From assembly GCA_903889135.1 (NCBI GenBank), contig CAISWF010000109.1:1-35161 (forward strand): a stretch of DNA of 35,161 nt. Reading direction: 5' to 3'. This document shows, piece by piece, positions 1 to 9,815 of this stretch. The stretch's first letter is position 1. Each line of letters begins with the position of its first letter. Position numbers and translations under genes: made by a program. The notes under the pieces were generated by a model, which did no database searches, was not told where the DNA came from, and saw only the letters and a program-made list of their open reading frames with translations. Origin of the DNA: Candidatus Omnitrophota bacterium. GTDB taxonomy: Bacteria; Omnitrophota; Gorgyraeia; Pluralincolimonadales; Pluralincolimonadaceae.

Positions 1-318
1 AGGGGCCTTCAGCTTATACAAGACCATGCGCTCGGTAGCGGCCTCGATGAAGTCCATGACGTCATCTAGGGCCGCCGTGAGCTCGTGTATGTCTTCCCTA
101 TCCAGGGGGGTCACAAATGTCGTGTTGAGTTTTTCCATTATCTCATGCGTGATCTGGTCGCTGTCATGCTCCAGCCTTTCGAGCTTGGCGGCGTCCTCGG
201 TCAAAGTGCTGAAATCGTTCGATATTTCCCTCAAGAGCTTCGCGCCTCTTAACAGGTTCTCGGCGCTTCTGACGAACATATCAAAAAATTTCACTTCCTT
301 CGGGATCAGCGAAAACAT
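1..318 (-). CDS. DUF47 / PhoU-like phosphate transport accessory protein (3' end outside window)
   Basis: The reading frame starts at ATG 316-318 after a CGGAGGA ribosome site and stays open for 106 codons to the window edge, so the C-terminal half is missing. The protein begins MFSLIPKEVKFFDMF and continues with heptad-like helices containing ERLEHDSDQITHEI and TPLDREDIHELTAALDDVMD. This is the typical N-terminal half of the DUF47 (Pit accessory, PhoU-like) family of about 205-215 residues. Family members are cytosolic helical bundles that usually sit next to a Pit-type phosphate transporter and are thought to modulate it. It lies 17 bases downstream of hppA and is probably cotranscribed with it. 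A link between pyrophosphate hydrolysis and phosphate transport is my inference; the pit gene would lie outside the window. Confidence 0.85.
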   Translation of the reverse strand, partial: MFSLIPKEVKFFDMFVRSAENLLRGAKLLREISNDFSTLTEDAAKLERLEHDSDQITHEIMEKLNTTFVTPLDREDIHELTAALDDVMDFIEAATERMVLYKLKAP

Positions 319-335
319 GAGATTCCTCCGTTATG

Positions 336-2681
336 TTATTTTGTATCGCCCAGGGACATCTCCTTCGTATCTCTTCTGGACCTCAAAACGACCCAAAGTA
401 TGACCGCTATTCCGGCGATGCCGACTAATATGATGCCGGGGGTCAGTTTCTCGTTCTTTATCATGATGCCTACGGTCAACAAGGCGACCATGTTCATGAC
501 TTTGATAAGCGGGTTCAATGCGGGGCCGGCCGTATCCTTCAGGGGATCTCCGACCGTATCGCCGGTGACCGAGGCCTTATGGGCTTCGGAGCCCTTACCG
601 CCGTATAAGCCGTCCTCTATCGTTTTCTTTGCGTTGTCCCACGCTCCGCCGGCGTTCGACATAAAGACCGCCAACAGCTGGCCAGAGAGGATCATTCCGG
701 CAAGAAATCCGCCAAGCGCCTCTTTGTGGAGCAGCAGGCCGACAAGTATGGGGGCGAGTATCGCCAAAAGTCCCGGGCCGATAAGTTCGCTCTGCGCGGC
801 AGCGGTGCAGATGCCGACCACGCGCCCGTAATCCGGCGTCTTCGTGCCTTCCCATATCTCTTTGTCCTTGAACTGGTTCCTTACTTCATGCACGATAAGG
901 AACGCAGCGCGTCCTACCGCCCTTATCGTCATAGAGCTGAACAAAAACGGTATGGCGCCGCCTATCAACAGTCCGATGAATACGTTCGGCTCTGAGATAG
1001 AAAGTGAGGCCGCTATATGCTCGTAAGTGGTTCCGGTGGCTTTCGCGATGTCGGTGATGTAAGCGTTAAACAGCGATACCGCGGCTACGACGGCCGAACC
1101 GATAGCGATGCCTTTTGTAATAGCTTTTGTGGTGTTGCCTACCGCGTCGAGATCAGCCAGAGTCTGGCGCGTGGCTTTATCGAGGTGAGCCATCTCGCCG
1201 ATGCCGTTCGCGTTATCCGCGACCGGCCCGAAGACGTCCATCGAGATGTTATTCCCGGTCAACGTCAACATGCCGATACCGCACATCGCGACGCCGTAAG
1301 CGATATACGTCGGGTTCGTGCCGGCGTATATAAAGACCGAAGCGCCGATAGCGGCCGCGATAATTAATATGGCCCACACCGTCGACTCGTATCCGATCGC
1401 AATACCGGTAATGATAGTGGTCGCATGGCCAGTCTGGGTAGCTCTCGCGATCGATCTTACAGGAGCGGCATCGGGTTTAGTGAAATATTCCGTTACGCGG
1501 TTTATGGTGATAGCCAGTATGATACCGACCATTGTCGTGTATACAGGCCTCATATCAAGCCCGGCCACGCCGAGGCTTGCCCAATTCGCAAGCTGCGTCT
1601 TCTCCGGGAACCTCAGGTAATAGAACCCGATGGCGCAGAAACCGATGACCGAGACCGCGGCCGATGACCAAAAACCGACGTTGATCGCGTGCATCGCGTT
1701 CCTGACCTTATCGCTCGTGCGGACAAGATAGGTGCCGAATATCGAGCTCAATACGCCGACAGCGCGCACCAATAGCGGGAATATGACGCCTTTATGCCCG
1801 AACGACGCCCAACCGAGGATCATTGCCGAGACGATCGTGACTTCATAGGACTCGAAAATATCGGCCGCCATACCTGCGCAGTCACCGACGTTATCGCCTA
1901 CGTTATCTGCGATTGTCGCGGCGTTCCTCGCGTCGTCCTCGGGGATGTTCTTCTCTATTTTTCCTACAAGGTCCGCGCCGACGTCAGCCGCTTTCGTGTA
2001 GATACCGCCGCCGACCCTCATGAACAGGGCAAGTAAAGTACCGCCGAAACCGAAACCGAGCAGGACTTCGTACGCCTGCTCGCCGTATATCATGAATATC
2101 ACCGTGCCGCCCAACAGCCCGAGGCCGTCGGTAAGCATGCCGGTTATGGTCCCCGTGCGGTAGGCGATCTTAAGCGCCTGGCCGAAGCTCGTCCTCGCGG
2201 CCGCGGCAACGCGGACATTACCCTGGACAGCCAGGTTCATGCCGACGAAACCTACCATAGCCGAGAAGAACGCGCCCATGAGGAACGCACAAGACCTTCC
2301 TATCTGTATGTGCGTGGCGCCCGCGGTGAAATATAATGCGGCCGTCAGGATGAACATCAAAAATACTATCGCCTTGAACTGGCGGCTTAAGTACGCGTTC
2401 GCGCCGATGCGGATAGCATTGGAGATCTCCTGCATCTTCGGCGTACCTTTGTCATAGCGAAGGACCTGCGCCATCAAAAACCCGGCATAAAGAAGGCCGA
2501 GGATGGCGACACCCAGGACCGACCACAGCGCGAATTTTTCCATCACGGAAAAAGCCGGGCTGTACATGAAAGCGAACGGCTTGAATTTCTCGACCGCAGG
2601 TGCAACGGCTTCCTGGGCGAGTGCTACATTAGCCATTAATACGAACGAAGCAACCGAGAATAACTTAGACAACCTTTTCAT
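336..2681 (-). CDS. hppA: Membrane-bound proton-translocating pyrophosphatase
   Basis: The 781-residue integral membrane protein hydrolyses cytosolic PPi and pumps ions out across the inner membrane. The substrate-binding signature GGIYTKAADVGADLVGK (about residues 225-241) and the acidic DNVGDNVGD motif (about 259-267) are intact, as is the late GDTVGDPLKDTAGPALNPL segment. Residue K519 in GNTTKAITKG is the lysine typical of the K+-independent subfamily, which pumps H+ only. The start is ATG 2679-2681 after GGAAGGAAG; a longer frame to 2741 only reads back into purA. Residues 1-22 resemble a cleavable signal peptide (basic start, hydrophobic core, ALAQ), an extra N-terminal segment before the usual first helix. 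The gene is 4 bases downstream of purA, so the ribosome site lies inside the purA end. Confidence 0.96.
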   Translation of the reverse strand: MKRLSKLFSVASFVLMANVALAQEAVAPAVEKFKPFAFMYSPAFSVMEKFALWSVLGVAILGLLYAGFLMAQVLRYDKGTPKMQEISNAIRIGANAYLSRQFKAIVFLMFILTAALYFTAGATHIQIGRSCAFLMGAFFSAMVGFVGMNLAVQGNVRVAAAARTSFGQALKIAYRTGTITGMLTDGLGLLGGTVIFMIYGEQAYEVLLGFGFGGTLLALFMRVGGGIYTKAADVGADLVGKIEKNIPEDDARNAATIADNVGDNVGDCAGMAADIFESYEVTIVSAMILGWASFGHKGVIFPLLVRAVGVLSSIFGTYLVRTSDKVRNAMHAINVGFWSSAAVSVIGFCAIGFYYLRFPEKTQLANWASLGVAGLDMRPVYTTMVGIILAITINRVTEYFTKPDAAPVRSIARATQTGHATTIITGIAIGYESTVWAILIIAAAIGASVFIYAGTNPTYIAYGVAMCGIGMLTLTGNNISMDVFGPVADNANGIGEMAHLDKATRQTLADLDAVGNTTKAITKGIAIGSAVVAAVSLFNAYITDIAKATGTTYEHIAASLSISEPNVFIGLLIGGAIPFLFSSMTIRAVGRAAFLIVHEVRNQFKDKEIWEGTKTPDYGRVVGICTAAAQSELIGPGLLAILAPILVGLLLHKEALGGFLAGMILSGQLLAVFMSNAGGAWDNAKKTIEDGLYGGKGSEAHKASVTGDTVGDPLKDTAGPALNPLIKVMNMVALLTVGIMIKNEKLTPGIILVGIAGIAVILWVVLRSRRDTKEMSLGDTK

Positions 2682-2685
2682 TTTA

Positions 2686-3966
2686 TTACTTCCTTCCTCC
2701 CATCTTGAAGACCTGCTCACGCCTGCTACCAACAGAGACAAGTTCTATCTTTACGCCTATGAGGCTCTCGAGCCTCCTCAAGTACTTCTTGGCGTTAGTT
2801 GGTAATTTCGAGAAACTTCCGGTTCCCGAGGTATCCTCTCCCCAGCCCGGAAGCTCTTCATAGACCGGCTCGACATCCCAGAGCATCTCGATGTTAGCCG
2901 GAAAATCTTTATACGTCTTTCCTTTGCACCTGTATGCGACCGCGATCTTTATGGTCTTCAGCTCGTCTAAGACATCGAGTTTGGTGACCACAATGGAATC
3001 GAGACTGTTGACCAGCGCCGAGTGCCTTACGATCAGGCTGTCGAACCAGCCGCATCTCCTCGGCCGGCCGGTCGTCGCCCCGAACTCTTTCCCCTTCTTC
3101 CTTATTACATCCATCAGGTCCGGGCCGAATTCGGTGGGGAAAGGCCCTTCCCCGACGCGCGTAGTATACGCCTTCACAACACCGACTACCTTGTCAATCT
3201 TTGACGGGCCGAGGCCTGTGCCGGTGCACGCGCCGCCGGCTGTCGCGTTGGAACTCGTGACATACGGGTACGTGCCGTGGTCAATATCAAGGAGCGTTCC
3301 CTGCGCGCCTTCGAGCAGGAGCCTCTTTCCCTTCTTGACTGCCTCGTTGAGGATTATCGTCGTATTGCAGGCGTACTTCGCGATCTTCTTCCTGTATTCC
3401 ACGAACTGGCCGTAGATCTCGTCGAACGAGAACCCGCTGTGGCCGTACAATTTCTGCAGAGTCTCGTTCTTAGCTTCGATATTCTCTTTTAATTTCTTTT
3501 TGAAGAGCTCGTCATCGAGCAGGTCCGCGAGCCTGATCCCGCTCCTGCCGACCTTGTCGACATAACACGGCCCGATGCCGCGGCCTGTAGTGCCGATCTT
3601 CTTGCGGCGCTCGCTTAAGCGATCGATCTCCTTGTGATAAGGAAATATCAGGTGGACCTGGTCACTGACCTTAAGGTTATCATCGACTTCTATCCCTTTG
3701 GAGCGCAAGTTTTCTATTTCGCTTATGAGCGCCTCCGGGTCTACGACAACGCCGTTGCCGATGACACAGATCTTCCCTTTATGCAGTATCCCCGACGGGA
3801 CAAGATGCAGGATAAACTCCTCGTTGCCGATGACCACGGTGTGGCCGGCGTTATTGCCGCCCTGGTACCGCACGATATAATCGGCGTCGCGGGAGAAGAT
3901 GTCTATTATCTTCCCCTTGCCCTCGTCGCCCCACTGCGCCCCTACTACAACTATATTTTTTGCCAT
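2686..3966 (-). CDS. purA: Adenylosuccinate synthetase
   Basis: This 426-residue enzyme joins IMP and aspartate with GTP to make adenylosuccinate, the first step from IMP to AMP, in the cytosol. The N-terminus AKNIVVVGAQWGDEGKGK carries the GTP-binding loop with the catalytic Asp14. GGNNAGHTVV gives the catalytic His42, and TTGRPRRCGWFD is the conserved IMP-site region. Length and both ends match the family. The start is ATG 3964-3966, one base after the serA stop, which suggests translational coupling. Its 3' end contains the ribosome site of hppA. It belongs to the long lpxL-to-DUF47 transcription unit, downstream of serA. Confidence 0.98.
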   Translation of the reverse strand: MAKNIVVVGAQWGDEGKGKIIDIFSRDADYIVRYQGGNNAGHTVVIGNEEFILHLVPSGILHKGKICVIGNGVVVDPEALISEIENLRSKGIEVDDNLKVSDQVHLIFPYHKEIDRLSERRKKIGTTGRGIGPCYVDKVGRSGIRLADLLDDELFKKKLKENIEAKNETLQKLYGHSGFSFDEIYGQFVEYRKKIAKYACNTTIILNEAVKKGKRLLLEGAQGTLLDIDHGTYPYVTSSNATAGGACTGTGLGPSKIDKVVGVVKAYTTRVGEGPFPTEFGPDLMDVIRKKGKEFGATTGRPRRCGWFDSLIVRHSALVNSLDSIVVTKLDVLDELKTIKIAVAYRCKGKTYKDFPANIEMLWDVEPVYEELPGWGEDTSGTGSFSKLPTNAKKYLRRLESLIGVKIELVSVGSRREQVFKMGGRK

Positions 3967-3967
3967 A

Positions 3968-5551
3968 TTAGAATTTTATCAGTTTGGCGTCCAGCACATT
4001 TTTCGCTGAACGTATCTCTTTCATGACAGGTTCCGGGACTTCCTCGTCGAGGTTCAAGACCGTCATCGCGTGGCCGCCGGCCTTTGTCCTGCCAAGAGTC
4101 ATACCGGCAATATTGATCTTATGCTCGCCGAGCACGGTCCCGATGTGGCCGATAATGCCCGGTTTGTCCTCGTTCGAAAGCAATAAAAGATACCCTGTCG
4201 TCGAAGCCTCAACATAGAAATCGTTTATTTTGACTATGCGGGGGCTCTTCCTGGGAGAGAGAGTGCCGGCCACTACCACCTTACCCTTGTCGGTCTGCGC
4301 CTCCACGATGATGAGGTTGGCGAACTCTTCTATCTGGGAAGTCTTCGTCTCGACGATCTTTATCCCGCGTTCCTTGGCTATGAACGACGCGTTGACGAAA
4401 TTGACCGTCTCCTGGAGTATGGGCGTAAGCAGCCCTTTCAGGAAGGCGATCGTCACCGACGCGAGGTCATGCTCTATGATCTCGCCCGAATACTGGACCT
4501 TTACTTCAGCTATCCTCGCATCTGCCATCTGGCCGATCACGAGCCCCATCTTTTCGGCGAGGGTGATATACGGGCGTATGACCTTGTATATCTCCGGGTC
4601 GACGCACGGGACGTTGACGGCATTCCTGCAGCCGCGACCCAACAAGGCGTCGGCGACCTGTTTCGCGACTTCGATGGCTACATTGACCTGCGCCTCTTCG
4701 GTCGATGCGCCCAGGTGCGGCGTCGCAATAAGTTTCTCGTTCTTGAACATGGTAAAATCTTTCGGCGGCTCTTCCTCATAGACGTCGAGCGCCGCGCCCG
4801 CTACTTTGCCGGACTCGAGGGCCTTGATGAGCGCCTTCTCGTCGATGATCCCGCCGCGCGCGCAGTTGATGAGGCGGACGCCTTTCTTCATCTGTTCGAA
4901 TTCTTTTTCACCTATCAGGTGCTTCGTCTCGCTGGTTATAGGCGTATGGACGGTTATATAATCGGATTCCCTTATTATGTCTTTGACTTCTACGAGTTCC
5001 ACGCCGAGGTCGTTCGCCTTCTCAACCGTCAGGTACGGGTCGTAGGCGATGACCCTCATGCCGAACGCCATGGCCCTTTTGGCCACCTCGGTGCCTATGC
5101 GGCCGAGACCGATGATCCCTAGCGTCTTACCGTACAGCTCGACGCCCATATATTTATTCCTGTCCCATTTGCCCTCTTTTAAGGAGGCGTTCGCGTTCGG
5201 GACATTGCGCGACATCGAGAGCATCAAAGACCATGTGTGTTCGCAGGTCGAGATGGTATTCCCGGCAGGCGTATTCATAACGATGATACCGCGCTTCGAG
5301 GCGGCATCCGCATCGACGTTATCGAGACCGACACCGGCGCGGCCGATGACCTTGAGTTTCGTAGCGGCCTCAAGGATATCCTTCGTGACCTTGGTGCTGC
5401 TGCGGACAACGAGCGCGTCATAATCCTTTATGATCGCCTTCAATTCCTCGGGAGGAAGTTTTAACTTCACATCCACCTGGAGTTCCTTTTCGTCCCTTAA
5501 TACTTTTAATCCTTCTTCAGACAGCGCGTCGCTTACGAGCACTTTAAACAT
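3968..5551 (-). CDS. serA: D-3-phosphoglycerate dehydrogenase, long ACT-domain type
   Basis: The 527-residue enzyme oxidises 3-phosphoglycerate to 3-phosphohydroxypyruvate with NAD, the first step of serine synthesis. The catalytic domain has the NAD loop GIIGLGRIGTEVA (about 146-156) and the triad Arg232 (CARGGIID), Glu261 (DVYEEEPP) and His279 (ATPHLGAS). The segment from about 320 to 445 is the intervening ASB domain. Residues from about 450 form the ACT domain (LLLSNEDKPGIIGHIGTVLGEHKINI), usually the serine feedback site. I chose ATG 5551 because AGGAG lies nine bases upstream; a GTG two codons earlier is too close to that site. The class V aminotransferase gene lies directly upstream and may provide the next step. 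Confidence 0.97.
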   Translation of the reverse strand: MFKVLVSDALSEEGLKVLRDEKELQVDVKLKLPPEELKAIIKDYDALVVRSSTKVTKDILEAATKLKVIGRAGVGLDNVDADAASKRGIIVMNTPAGNTISTCEHTWSLMLSMSRNVPNANASLKEGKWDRNKYMGVELYGKTLGIIGLGRIGTEVAKRAMAFGMRVIAYDPYLTVEKANDLGVELVEVKDIIRESDYITVHTPITSETKHLIGEKEFEQMKKGVRLINCARGGIIDEKALIKALESGKVAGAALDVYEEEPPKDFTMFKNEKLIATPHLGASTEEAQVNVAIEVAKQVADALLGRGCRNAVNVPCVDPEIYKVIRPYITLAEKMGLVIGQMADARIAEVKVQYSGEIIEHDLASVTIAFLKGLLTPILQETVNFVNASFIAKERGIKIVETKTSQIEEFANLIIVEAQTDKGKVVVAGTLSPRKSPRIVKINDFYVEASTTGYLLLLSNEDKPGIIGHIGTVLGEHKINIAGMTLGRTKAGGHAMTVLNLDEEVPEPVMKEIRSAKNVLDAKLIKF

Positions 5552-5587
5552 AGTCACGCTCTCCTAATTATATTATGCTGGTTCTAC

Positions 5588-5633
5588 GGGACTCGCGTCC
5601 CTACGCGGACTCAACAGGGCCGCGGTCGCGGCC
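5588..5633. repeat. Paired palindromes at the 3' end of the aminotransferase gene
   Basis: Two dyads stand side by side. 5618-5633 has arms GGCCGCG and CGCGGCC around 2 bases, and 5588-5601 has arms GGGAC and GTCCC around 4 bases. They cover the last codons, the TAG stop and the gap to serA. Neither is followed by a T run on the minus strand, so they do not look like intrinsic terminators. They resemble REP-type elements or mRNA-stabilising hairpins, like the other palindrome groups in this window. Confidence 0.5.
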
Positions 5634-6767
5634 TTCGAGTAATACTTCCTCGGCGGCTTCAACTCCGACGCCGGGTTCGCCCCTGAATCCCACCTCTGCG
5701 AGCGCCATGCCGAGCACGGCGATCGTCATCAATATATCAGTCTCGTTTATATAACCCATATGCGCGATGCGGATGACCTTACCCTTGAGCTCGGCCTGGC
5801 CGCCCGCTATTCCTACGCCGTATTTATCTCTCATATGCTTGACGAGCTTCTCGCCGTCTATCCCTTCGGGGACGCATACGGCCGTGACCCCATTTGATGG
5901 GGCGGTCGGGGCGAATAATTTAAGCCCCATCGCTTCCATCGCCTCGCGCGTAGCAAGGGCCAGTATCTTGTGGCGCGCGAATATGACATCGAGGCCTTCC
6001 TTTTTCATCATCCTCAACGTCTCGCGCAAAGCTATGACCAGCGATATCGCCGGCGTAAAAGGCGTGTCGGTCGATTCGATCGCCTTCTTTGATTTTTTCA
6101 GGCTGAAATAATATTTAGGGCATTTCGATTTTTCGACCTTCTCCCACGCCTTCTTGCTGAGGCAGATGAAGGCCAGCCCCGGAGGGATCATCAACCCCTT
6201 CTGAGAGCCGGAGACTACGACGTCTATACCCCATTCGTCGGTCTTTATCTCTTCGGCGCCGAGGCCGGATATCGCATCGACCGCGATGACCGCGCTATGG
6301 CTCTTCGTTACCTGCGCGATCGCTTTTATGTCCGTCAGCACACCGGTCGAGGTCTCACAGAGAGTCGTGAAGACCGCCTGGATGCTCGCGTCTTTCTTCA
6401 ATTCCGCTTCGACGGCTTTAGGATCGACCGCTTTGCCCCACTCTACGTTTATTATTATAGGAGTAATGCCGTATGCTTTGCAAAGCTCGGTCCATCTCTC
6501 GCCGAATTTACCGCCCTGCACGCATATCGCCTTATCACCGGGCGAAAGGAGGTTCGCGACCGCAGCTTCCATCGCGCCCGTGCCCGAGGAGGTAAACGTT
6601 ATGACGTCGTCCTGAGTCTGGCATATGTATTTTAAAAGATCGCATACTTCCTTGAATATTTCCATGAATTCCGGGGTCCTGTGGTGGATTATAGGCTCCG
6701 CCATCGCGAGCAATGCCTTAGGCGGTACAGGTGTGGGTCCCGGCGTCATAAGATAATTCTTTTTCAT
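5601..6767 (-). CDS. Class V aminotransferase (serine-glyoxylate / phosphoserine aminotransferase-like)
   Basis: The 388-residue protein is a fold-type I PLP enzyme. It starts with MKKNYLMTPGPTPVPP, the hallmark of the alanine/serine-glyoxylate aminotransferase group. The SGTGAMEAAV loop binds PLP phosphate, AVDAISGLG gives the PLP-stacking Asp164, and SGSQKG gives the Schiff-base Lys190. It lies directly upstream of serA, so I infer that it works in serine synthesis, perhaps as the phosphohydroxypyruvate-to-phosphoserine aminotransferase; serine-pyruvate or serine-glyoxylate transamination is the alternative. The start is ATG 6765-6767 after AGGAGGG. A longer frame to 6860 only overlaps the end of lon. 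The last codons (RDRGPVESA, TAG stop) lie inside a pair of palindromes and look like an added tail compared with the usual family end. Confidence 0.9.
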   Translation of the reverse strand: MKKNYLMTPGPTPVPPKALLAMAEPIIHHRTPEFMEIFKEVCDLLKYICQTQDDVITFTSSGTGAMEAAVANLLSPGDKAICVQGGKFGERWTELCKAYGITPIIINVEWGKAVDPKAVEAELKKDASIQAVFTTLCETSTGVLTDIKAIAQVTKSHSAVIAVDAISGLGAEEIKTDEWGIDVVVSGSQKGLMIPPGLAFICLSKKAWEKVEKSKCPKYYFSLKKSKKAIESTDTPFTPAISLVIALRETLRMMKKEGLDVIFARHKILALATREAMEAMGLKLFAPTAPSNGVTAVCVPEGIDGEKLVKHMRDKYGVGIAGGQAELKGKVIRIAHMGYINETDILMTIAVLGMALAEVGFRGEPGVGVEAAEEVLLEGRDRGPVESA

Positions 6768-6778
6768 TCCTTTCCCTC

Positions 6779-9184
6779 CTAGGTTTGTATAGGCATCCGT
6801 TGATATACCATAGGCTTCAGAGCCATCTTTCTGGGCGCGGACTTCGGCGCTTTCCTGCATTTTTTCTCGAGCGCTATATCCAAAACCTGGTCCATATACT
6901 CGACCGGCATCACTTTTAAATCCTTTAATATATTTTTAGGTATTTCCACAAGGTCCTTCTCGTTCTCTTTCGGTATTATGACCGTCTTTATCCCGACCAT
7001 GTGCGCGGCGAGCATCTTCGACTTGAGCCCGCCTATCGGGAGGACTTTACCGCGCAACGTTATCTCACCTGTCATCGCGACGTCTTTCTTGACCGGACAC
7101 TTCGTCAAGCTGGAAATGAGCGCGGTCGCCATCGTGATGCCGGCTGACGGGCCATCCTTGGGTATCGCGCCTTCCGGTATATGAATATGGATATCCAGTT
7201 TCTTATAAAAATTATCATCGATGCCGAATTCTCTCGCGCGCGAACGGATAAAGCTTAACGCCGCCTGCGCCGACTCCTGCATGACCTCTCCTAGCTTGCC
7301 GGTCAGGGTCAATTTCCCCTTTCCGGTCATGAGGGTCGTTTCTATGGAGATGATATCGCCGCCCGCCTCTGTCCAGGCAAGGCCGGTCGCGACCCCGACC
7401 TCGTTCCTCTCTTCCTTCTTCGGCTCGCTAAACTGGACCGGGCCGAGGTATTTTTCTATCCTCGCGCCGGTAAGACGGAGCTTCAGGTCCTTCTCTTTTC
7501 TTACAACGTCCCTGGCTATCCGCCTGCAGACGCGCGCTATCTCGCGTTCGAGATTACGGACGCCTGCCTCGCGCGTATAGCGGCGCACTACCCTTAATAT
7601 GGAATCCGCGGTGAATTTTATGTGCTCTTCCTTGAGCCCGTGCAGCTTTATCTGCTTGGGAATAAGGAACCCCTGCGCGATCTTTACCTTCTCGTATTCC
7701 GTATAACCTGAAAGTTTTATCATCTCCATCCTGTCCTGCAGCGGGATGGGTATATTGTCCTGGAAGTTCGCGGTCGTTATGAACATGACGTCCGAGAGGT
7801 CGAATTCCACTTCCAGATAATGGTCCGAAAAGGTCGAATTCTGTTCCGGGTCGAGCACCTCGAGCATGGCTGCGGCCGGGTCGCCCCTGAAATCCGTGGA
7901 CATCTTGTCGACCTCGTCGAGCAGGAAGACCGGGTTCTTCGATTTCGCTTTCCTTATGGATTGTATGACGCGCCCTGGGAGAGAGCCGATATATGTCCTG
8001 CGGTGGCCGCGAATCTCGGCCTCATCCCGCACGCCTCCTAGGGAGACGCGTACGAAATTGCGCCCGATCGCGCGCGCGATAGACTTCGCGAGGGACGTCT
8101 TGCCTACGCCCGGCGGCCCGACAAAACAGAGTATCTGGCCCTTCATGGATTTTACAAGCTTGCGGACGGCGAGGTATTCGAGGATCCTGTCCTTAGGTTT
8201 CTCGAGGCCATAATGGTCCTCGTTAAGTATCTTCTCGGCGTTCTTGATATCGAGGTTGTCATCGGTCCTGACCGACCACGGAAGCGCAACGAGCCAGTCG
8301 ATGTAATTGCGCGAAACCGTCGCCTCGGGGGAAGTCGGATACATCCTCGAGAGTTTCTCGACCTCGCGCAGCGCGATCTCCTGCGCTTCCTTCGACATCT
8401 TCGCCTGCTTTACCTTCTCCTTGAGGTCATCGAGCTCGTTCTTGTAATCATCCTTCTGTCCGAGCTCCTTCTCGATGGCCTTGAGCTGTTCCTGGAGGAA
8501 ATATTCCTTCTGCGCCTTCTCTATCTGTTTCCTGACCGTTGACGATATCTTCTTCTCTATCTGGAGTATACCTATCTCGGAATTGAGGACCTCGGTAAGA
8601 CGCTTTATCCTCTCGACCGGATCGATGATCTCGAGTATCGCCTGCCTCTCCGCGACCCTCATCGTAAGATATGAGGCGACCGTATCGGCCATCTGGTCCG
8701 GGTCCGGGATGTTGGCTATCGTAGCGAACGCCTCGGTCGGGACGCGCTGGTTTAGTTTGACATATTCCTCAAACTGGTTGACCAGCGAACGAACCTGCGC
8801 CTCGACCTCCATAGTCTTTTCGACAGGCACGGAGGCGTATTCTATCTCGGCATTGATATATTCTTTTACCGGCAGGAACTTCTTTACCCTCGCACGGTAT
8901 ATCCCTTCGACCAGCAATTTATACGAGCCGTCCGGCAGTTTTACCGACTGGATTATCTGCCCTACGGTTCCGAGCTGGTAGACATCATCGAGTGAAGGCT
9001 CTTCGACCTTCACTGACTTCTGCGCGCACAGGAGGATCGTCTTATCTTTGGATAAGGCTTCCTCGACCGCGGCAATGGACTTTTCCCGGCCGACCACAAG
9101 GGGGACCACCATAAAAGGAAATACGACCATATCCCTCAGGGGCAGGAGCGGCAATGACTCTTTTATCTGGTGTTCTTTTTTCAT
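6779..9184 (-). CDS. lon: ATP-dependent protease La (Lon)
   Basis: The 801-residue cytosolic AAA+ serine protease degrades misfolded and short-lived regulatory proteins. The N-terminal LON substrate domain starts [24 protein letters not shown] coiled-coil segment (about 210-280) follows. The AAA+ module has Walker A GPPGVGKT (356-363) and Walker [11 protein letters not shown]. The C-terminal protease domain has Ser680 in PKDGPSAG and Lys723 in GGLKSKM, the same spacing as the E. coli dyad S679/K722. The last 20 or so residues ([14 protein letters not shown] and beyond) are a basic tail past the usual end. The start is ATG 9184 with CGGAGAAT upstream, 21 bases after clpP. The order tig-clpP-lon lacks the usual clpX between clpP and lon. 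Confidence 0.98.
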   Translation of the reverse strand: MKKEHQIKESLPLLPLRDMVVFPFMVVPLVVGREKSIAAVEEALSKDKTILLCAQKSVKVEEPSLDDVYQLGTVGQIIQSVKLPDGSYKLLVEGIYRARVKKFLPVKEYINAEIEYASVPVEKTMEVEAQVRSLVNQFEEYVKLNQRVPTEAFATIANIPDPDQMADTVASYLTMRVAERQAILEIIDPVERIKRLTEVLNSEIGILQIEKKISSTVRKQIEKAQKEYFLQEQLKAIEKELGQKDDYKNELDDLKEKVKQAKMSKEAQEIALREVEKLSRMYPTSPEATVSRNYIDWLVALPWSVRTDDNLDIKNAEKILNEDHYGLEKPKDRILEYLAVRKLVKSMKGQILCFVGPPGVGKTSLAKSIARAIGRNFVRVSLGGVRDEAEIRGHRRTYIGSLPGRVIQSIRKAKSKNPVFLLDEVDKMSTDFRGDPAAAMLEVLDPEQNSTFSDHYLEVEFDLSDVMFITTANFQDNIPIPLQDRMEMIKLSGYTEYEKVKIAQGFLIPKQIKLHGLKEEHIKFTADSILRVVRRYTREAGVRNLEREIARVCRRIARDVVRKEKDLKLRLTGARIEKYLGPVQFSEPKKEERNEVGVATGLAWTEAGGDIISIETTLMTGKGKLTLTGKLGEVMQESAQAALSFIRSRAREFGIDDNFYKKLDIHIHIPEGAIPKDGPSAGITMATALISSLTKCPVKKDVAMTGEITLRGKVLPIGGLKSKMLAAHMVGIKTVIIPKENEKDLVEIPKNILKDLKVMPVEYMDQVLDIALEKKCRKAPKSAPRKMALKPMVYQRMPIQT

Positions 9185-9205
9185 ATTCTCCGGATCAGAA
9201 CGGAA

Positions 9206-9814
9206 TTATTTTTTCTTGCCTTTTATGACTTCATCGACCAGGCCGTAGGCCTTCGCCTCTTCGGCGCTCAGGAAATAGTCCCTGTCCGTGTCTTTCTTTA
9301 TCTTGTCGAGCGGCTGGCCCGTGTGCTTGGCGAGTATCTCTTCTATCCTGTCGCGCATCCTCAATATCTCTTTCGCCTGGATGCTTATATCGGCGGCCGC
9401 GCCCTGCGCCCCGCCCCACGGCTGGTGCATCATTATGCGCGCGTTCGGGAGGGAGAACCTCTTGCCCTTCGTCCCCGCGGCCAAAAGTATCGCGCCCATC
9501 GATGTCGCCTGGCCGACGCAGTATGTGCAGACATCGGGTTTCAAAAATTGCATAGTATCATAGACCGCGAGCCCGGAGGTCACGACCCCGCCCGGCGTAT
9601 TTATATAGACGCTGATATCCTTCTCGGGATCTTCCATCTGCAGGAAGAGAAGCTGGGCGATGACAAGGTTGGCTACGACATCATCTATCGGCGTGCCGAT
9701 GAAAATTATCCTGTCCTTTAGGAGCCTCGAATAGATGTCATACGCGCGCTCTCCGCGGCCTGACTGCTCGACTACCATGGGAACGAGCATCTGCGACCGT
9801 TCTTTATCTCCCAT
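9206..9814 (-). CDS. clpP: ATP-dependent Clp protease proteolytic subunit
   Basis: The 202-residue serine protease forms the double-heptamer Clp chamber and needs an AAA+ partner (ClpX, ClpA or ClpC) to feed it. The catalytic triad is visible: Ser105 in GQATSMGA, His130 in MMHQPWGG, and Asp179 in [11 protein letters not shown]. The short N-terminal propeptide before [16 protein letters not shown] is normal for the family. The start is ATG 9812-9814; its site GAGGAGG lies in the last codons of tig, whose stop is one base upstream, so translation is probably coupled. No clpX follows; lon comes next. Confidence 0.98.
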   Translation of the reverse strand: MGDKERSQMLVPMVVEQSGRGERAYDIYSRLLKDRIIFIGTPIDDVVANLVIAQLLFLQMEDPEKDISVYINTPGGVVTSGLAVYDTMQFLKPDVCTYCVGQATSMGAILLAAGTKGKRFSLPNARIMMHQPWGGAQGAAADISIQAKEILRMRDRIEEILAKHTGQPLDKIKKDTDRDYFLSAEEAKAYGLVDEVIKGKKK

Positions 9815-9815
9815 T

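Noticed and set aside
26-831. Plus-strand frames over the DUF47 and hppA genes
   Set aside because: They are shadows of the minus-strand genes: low-complexity Ser/Ala-rich translations without recognisable motifs. The same holds for all other plus-strand frames in the window, for example 27323-28618.
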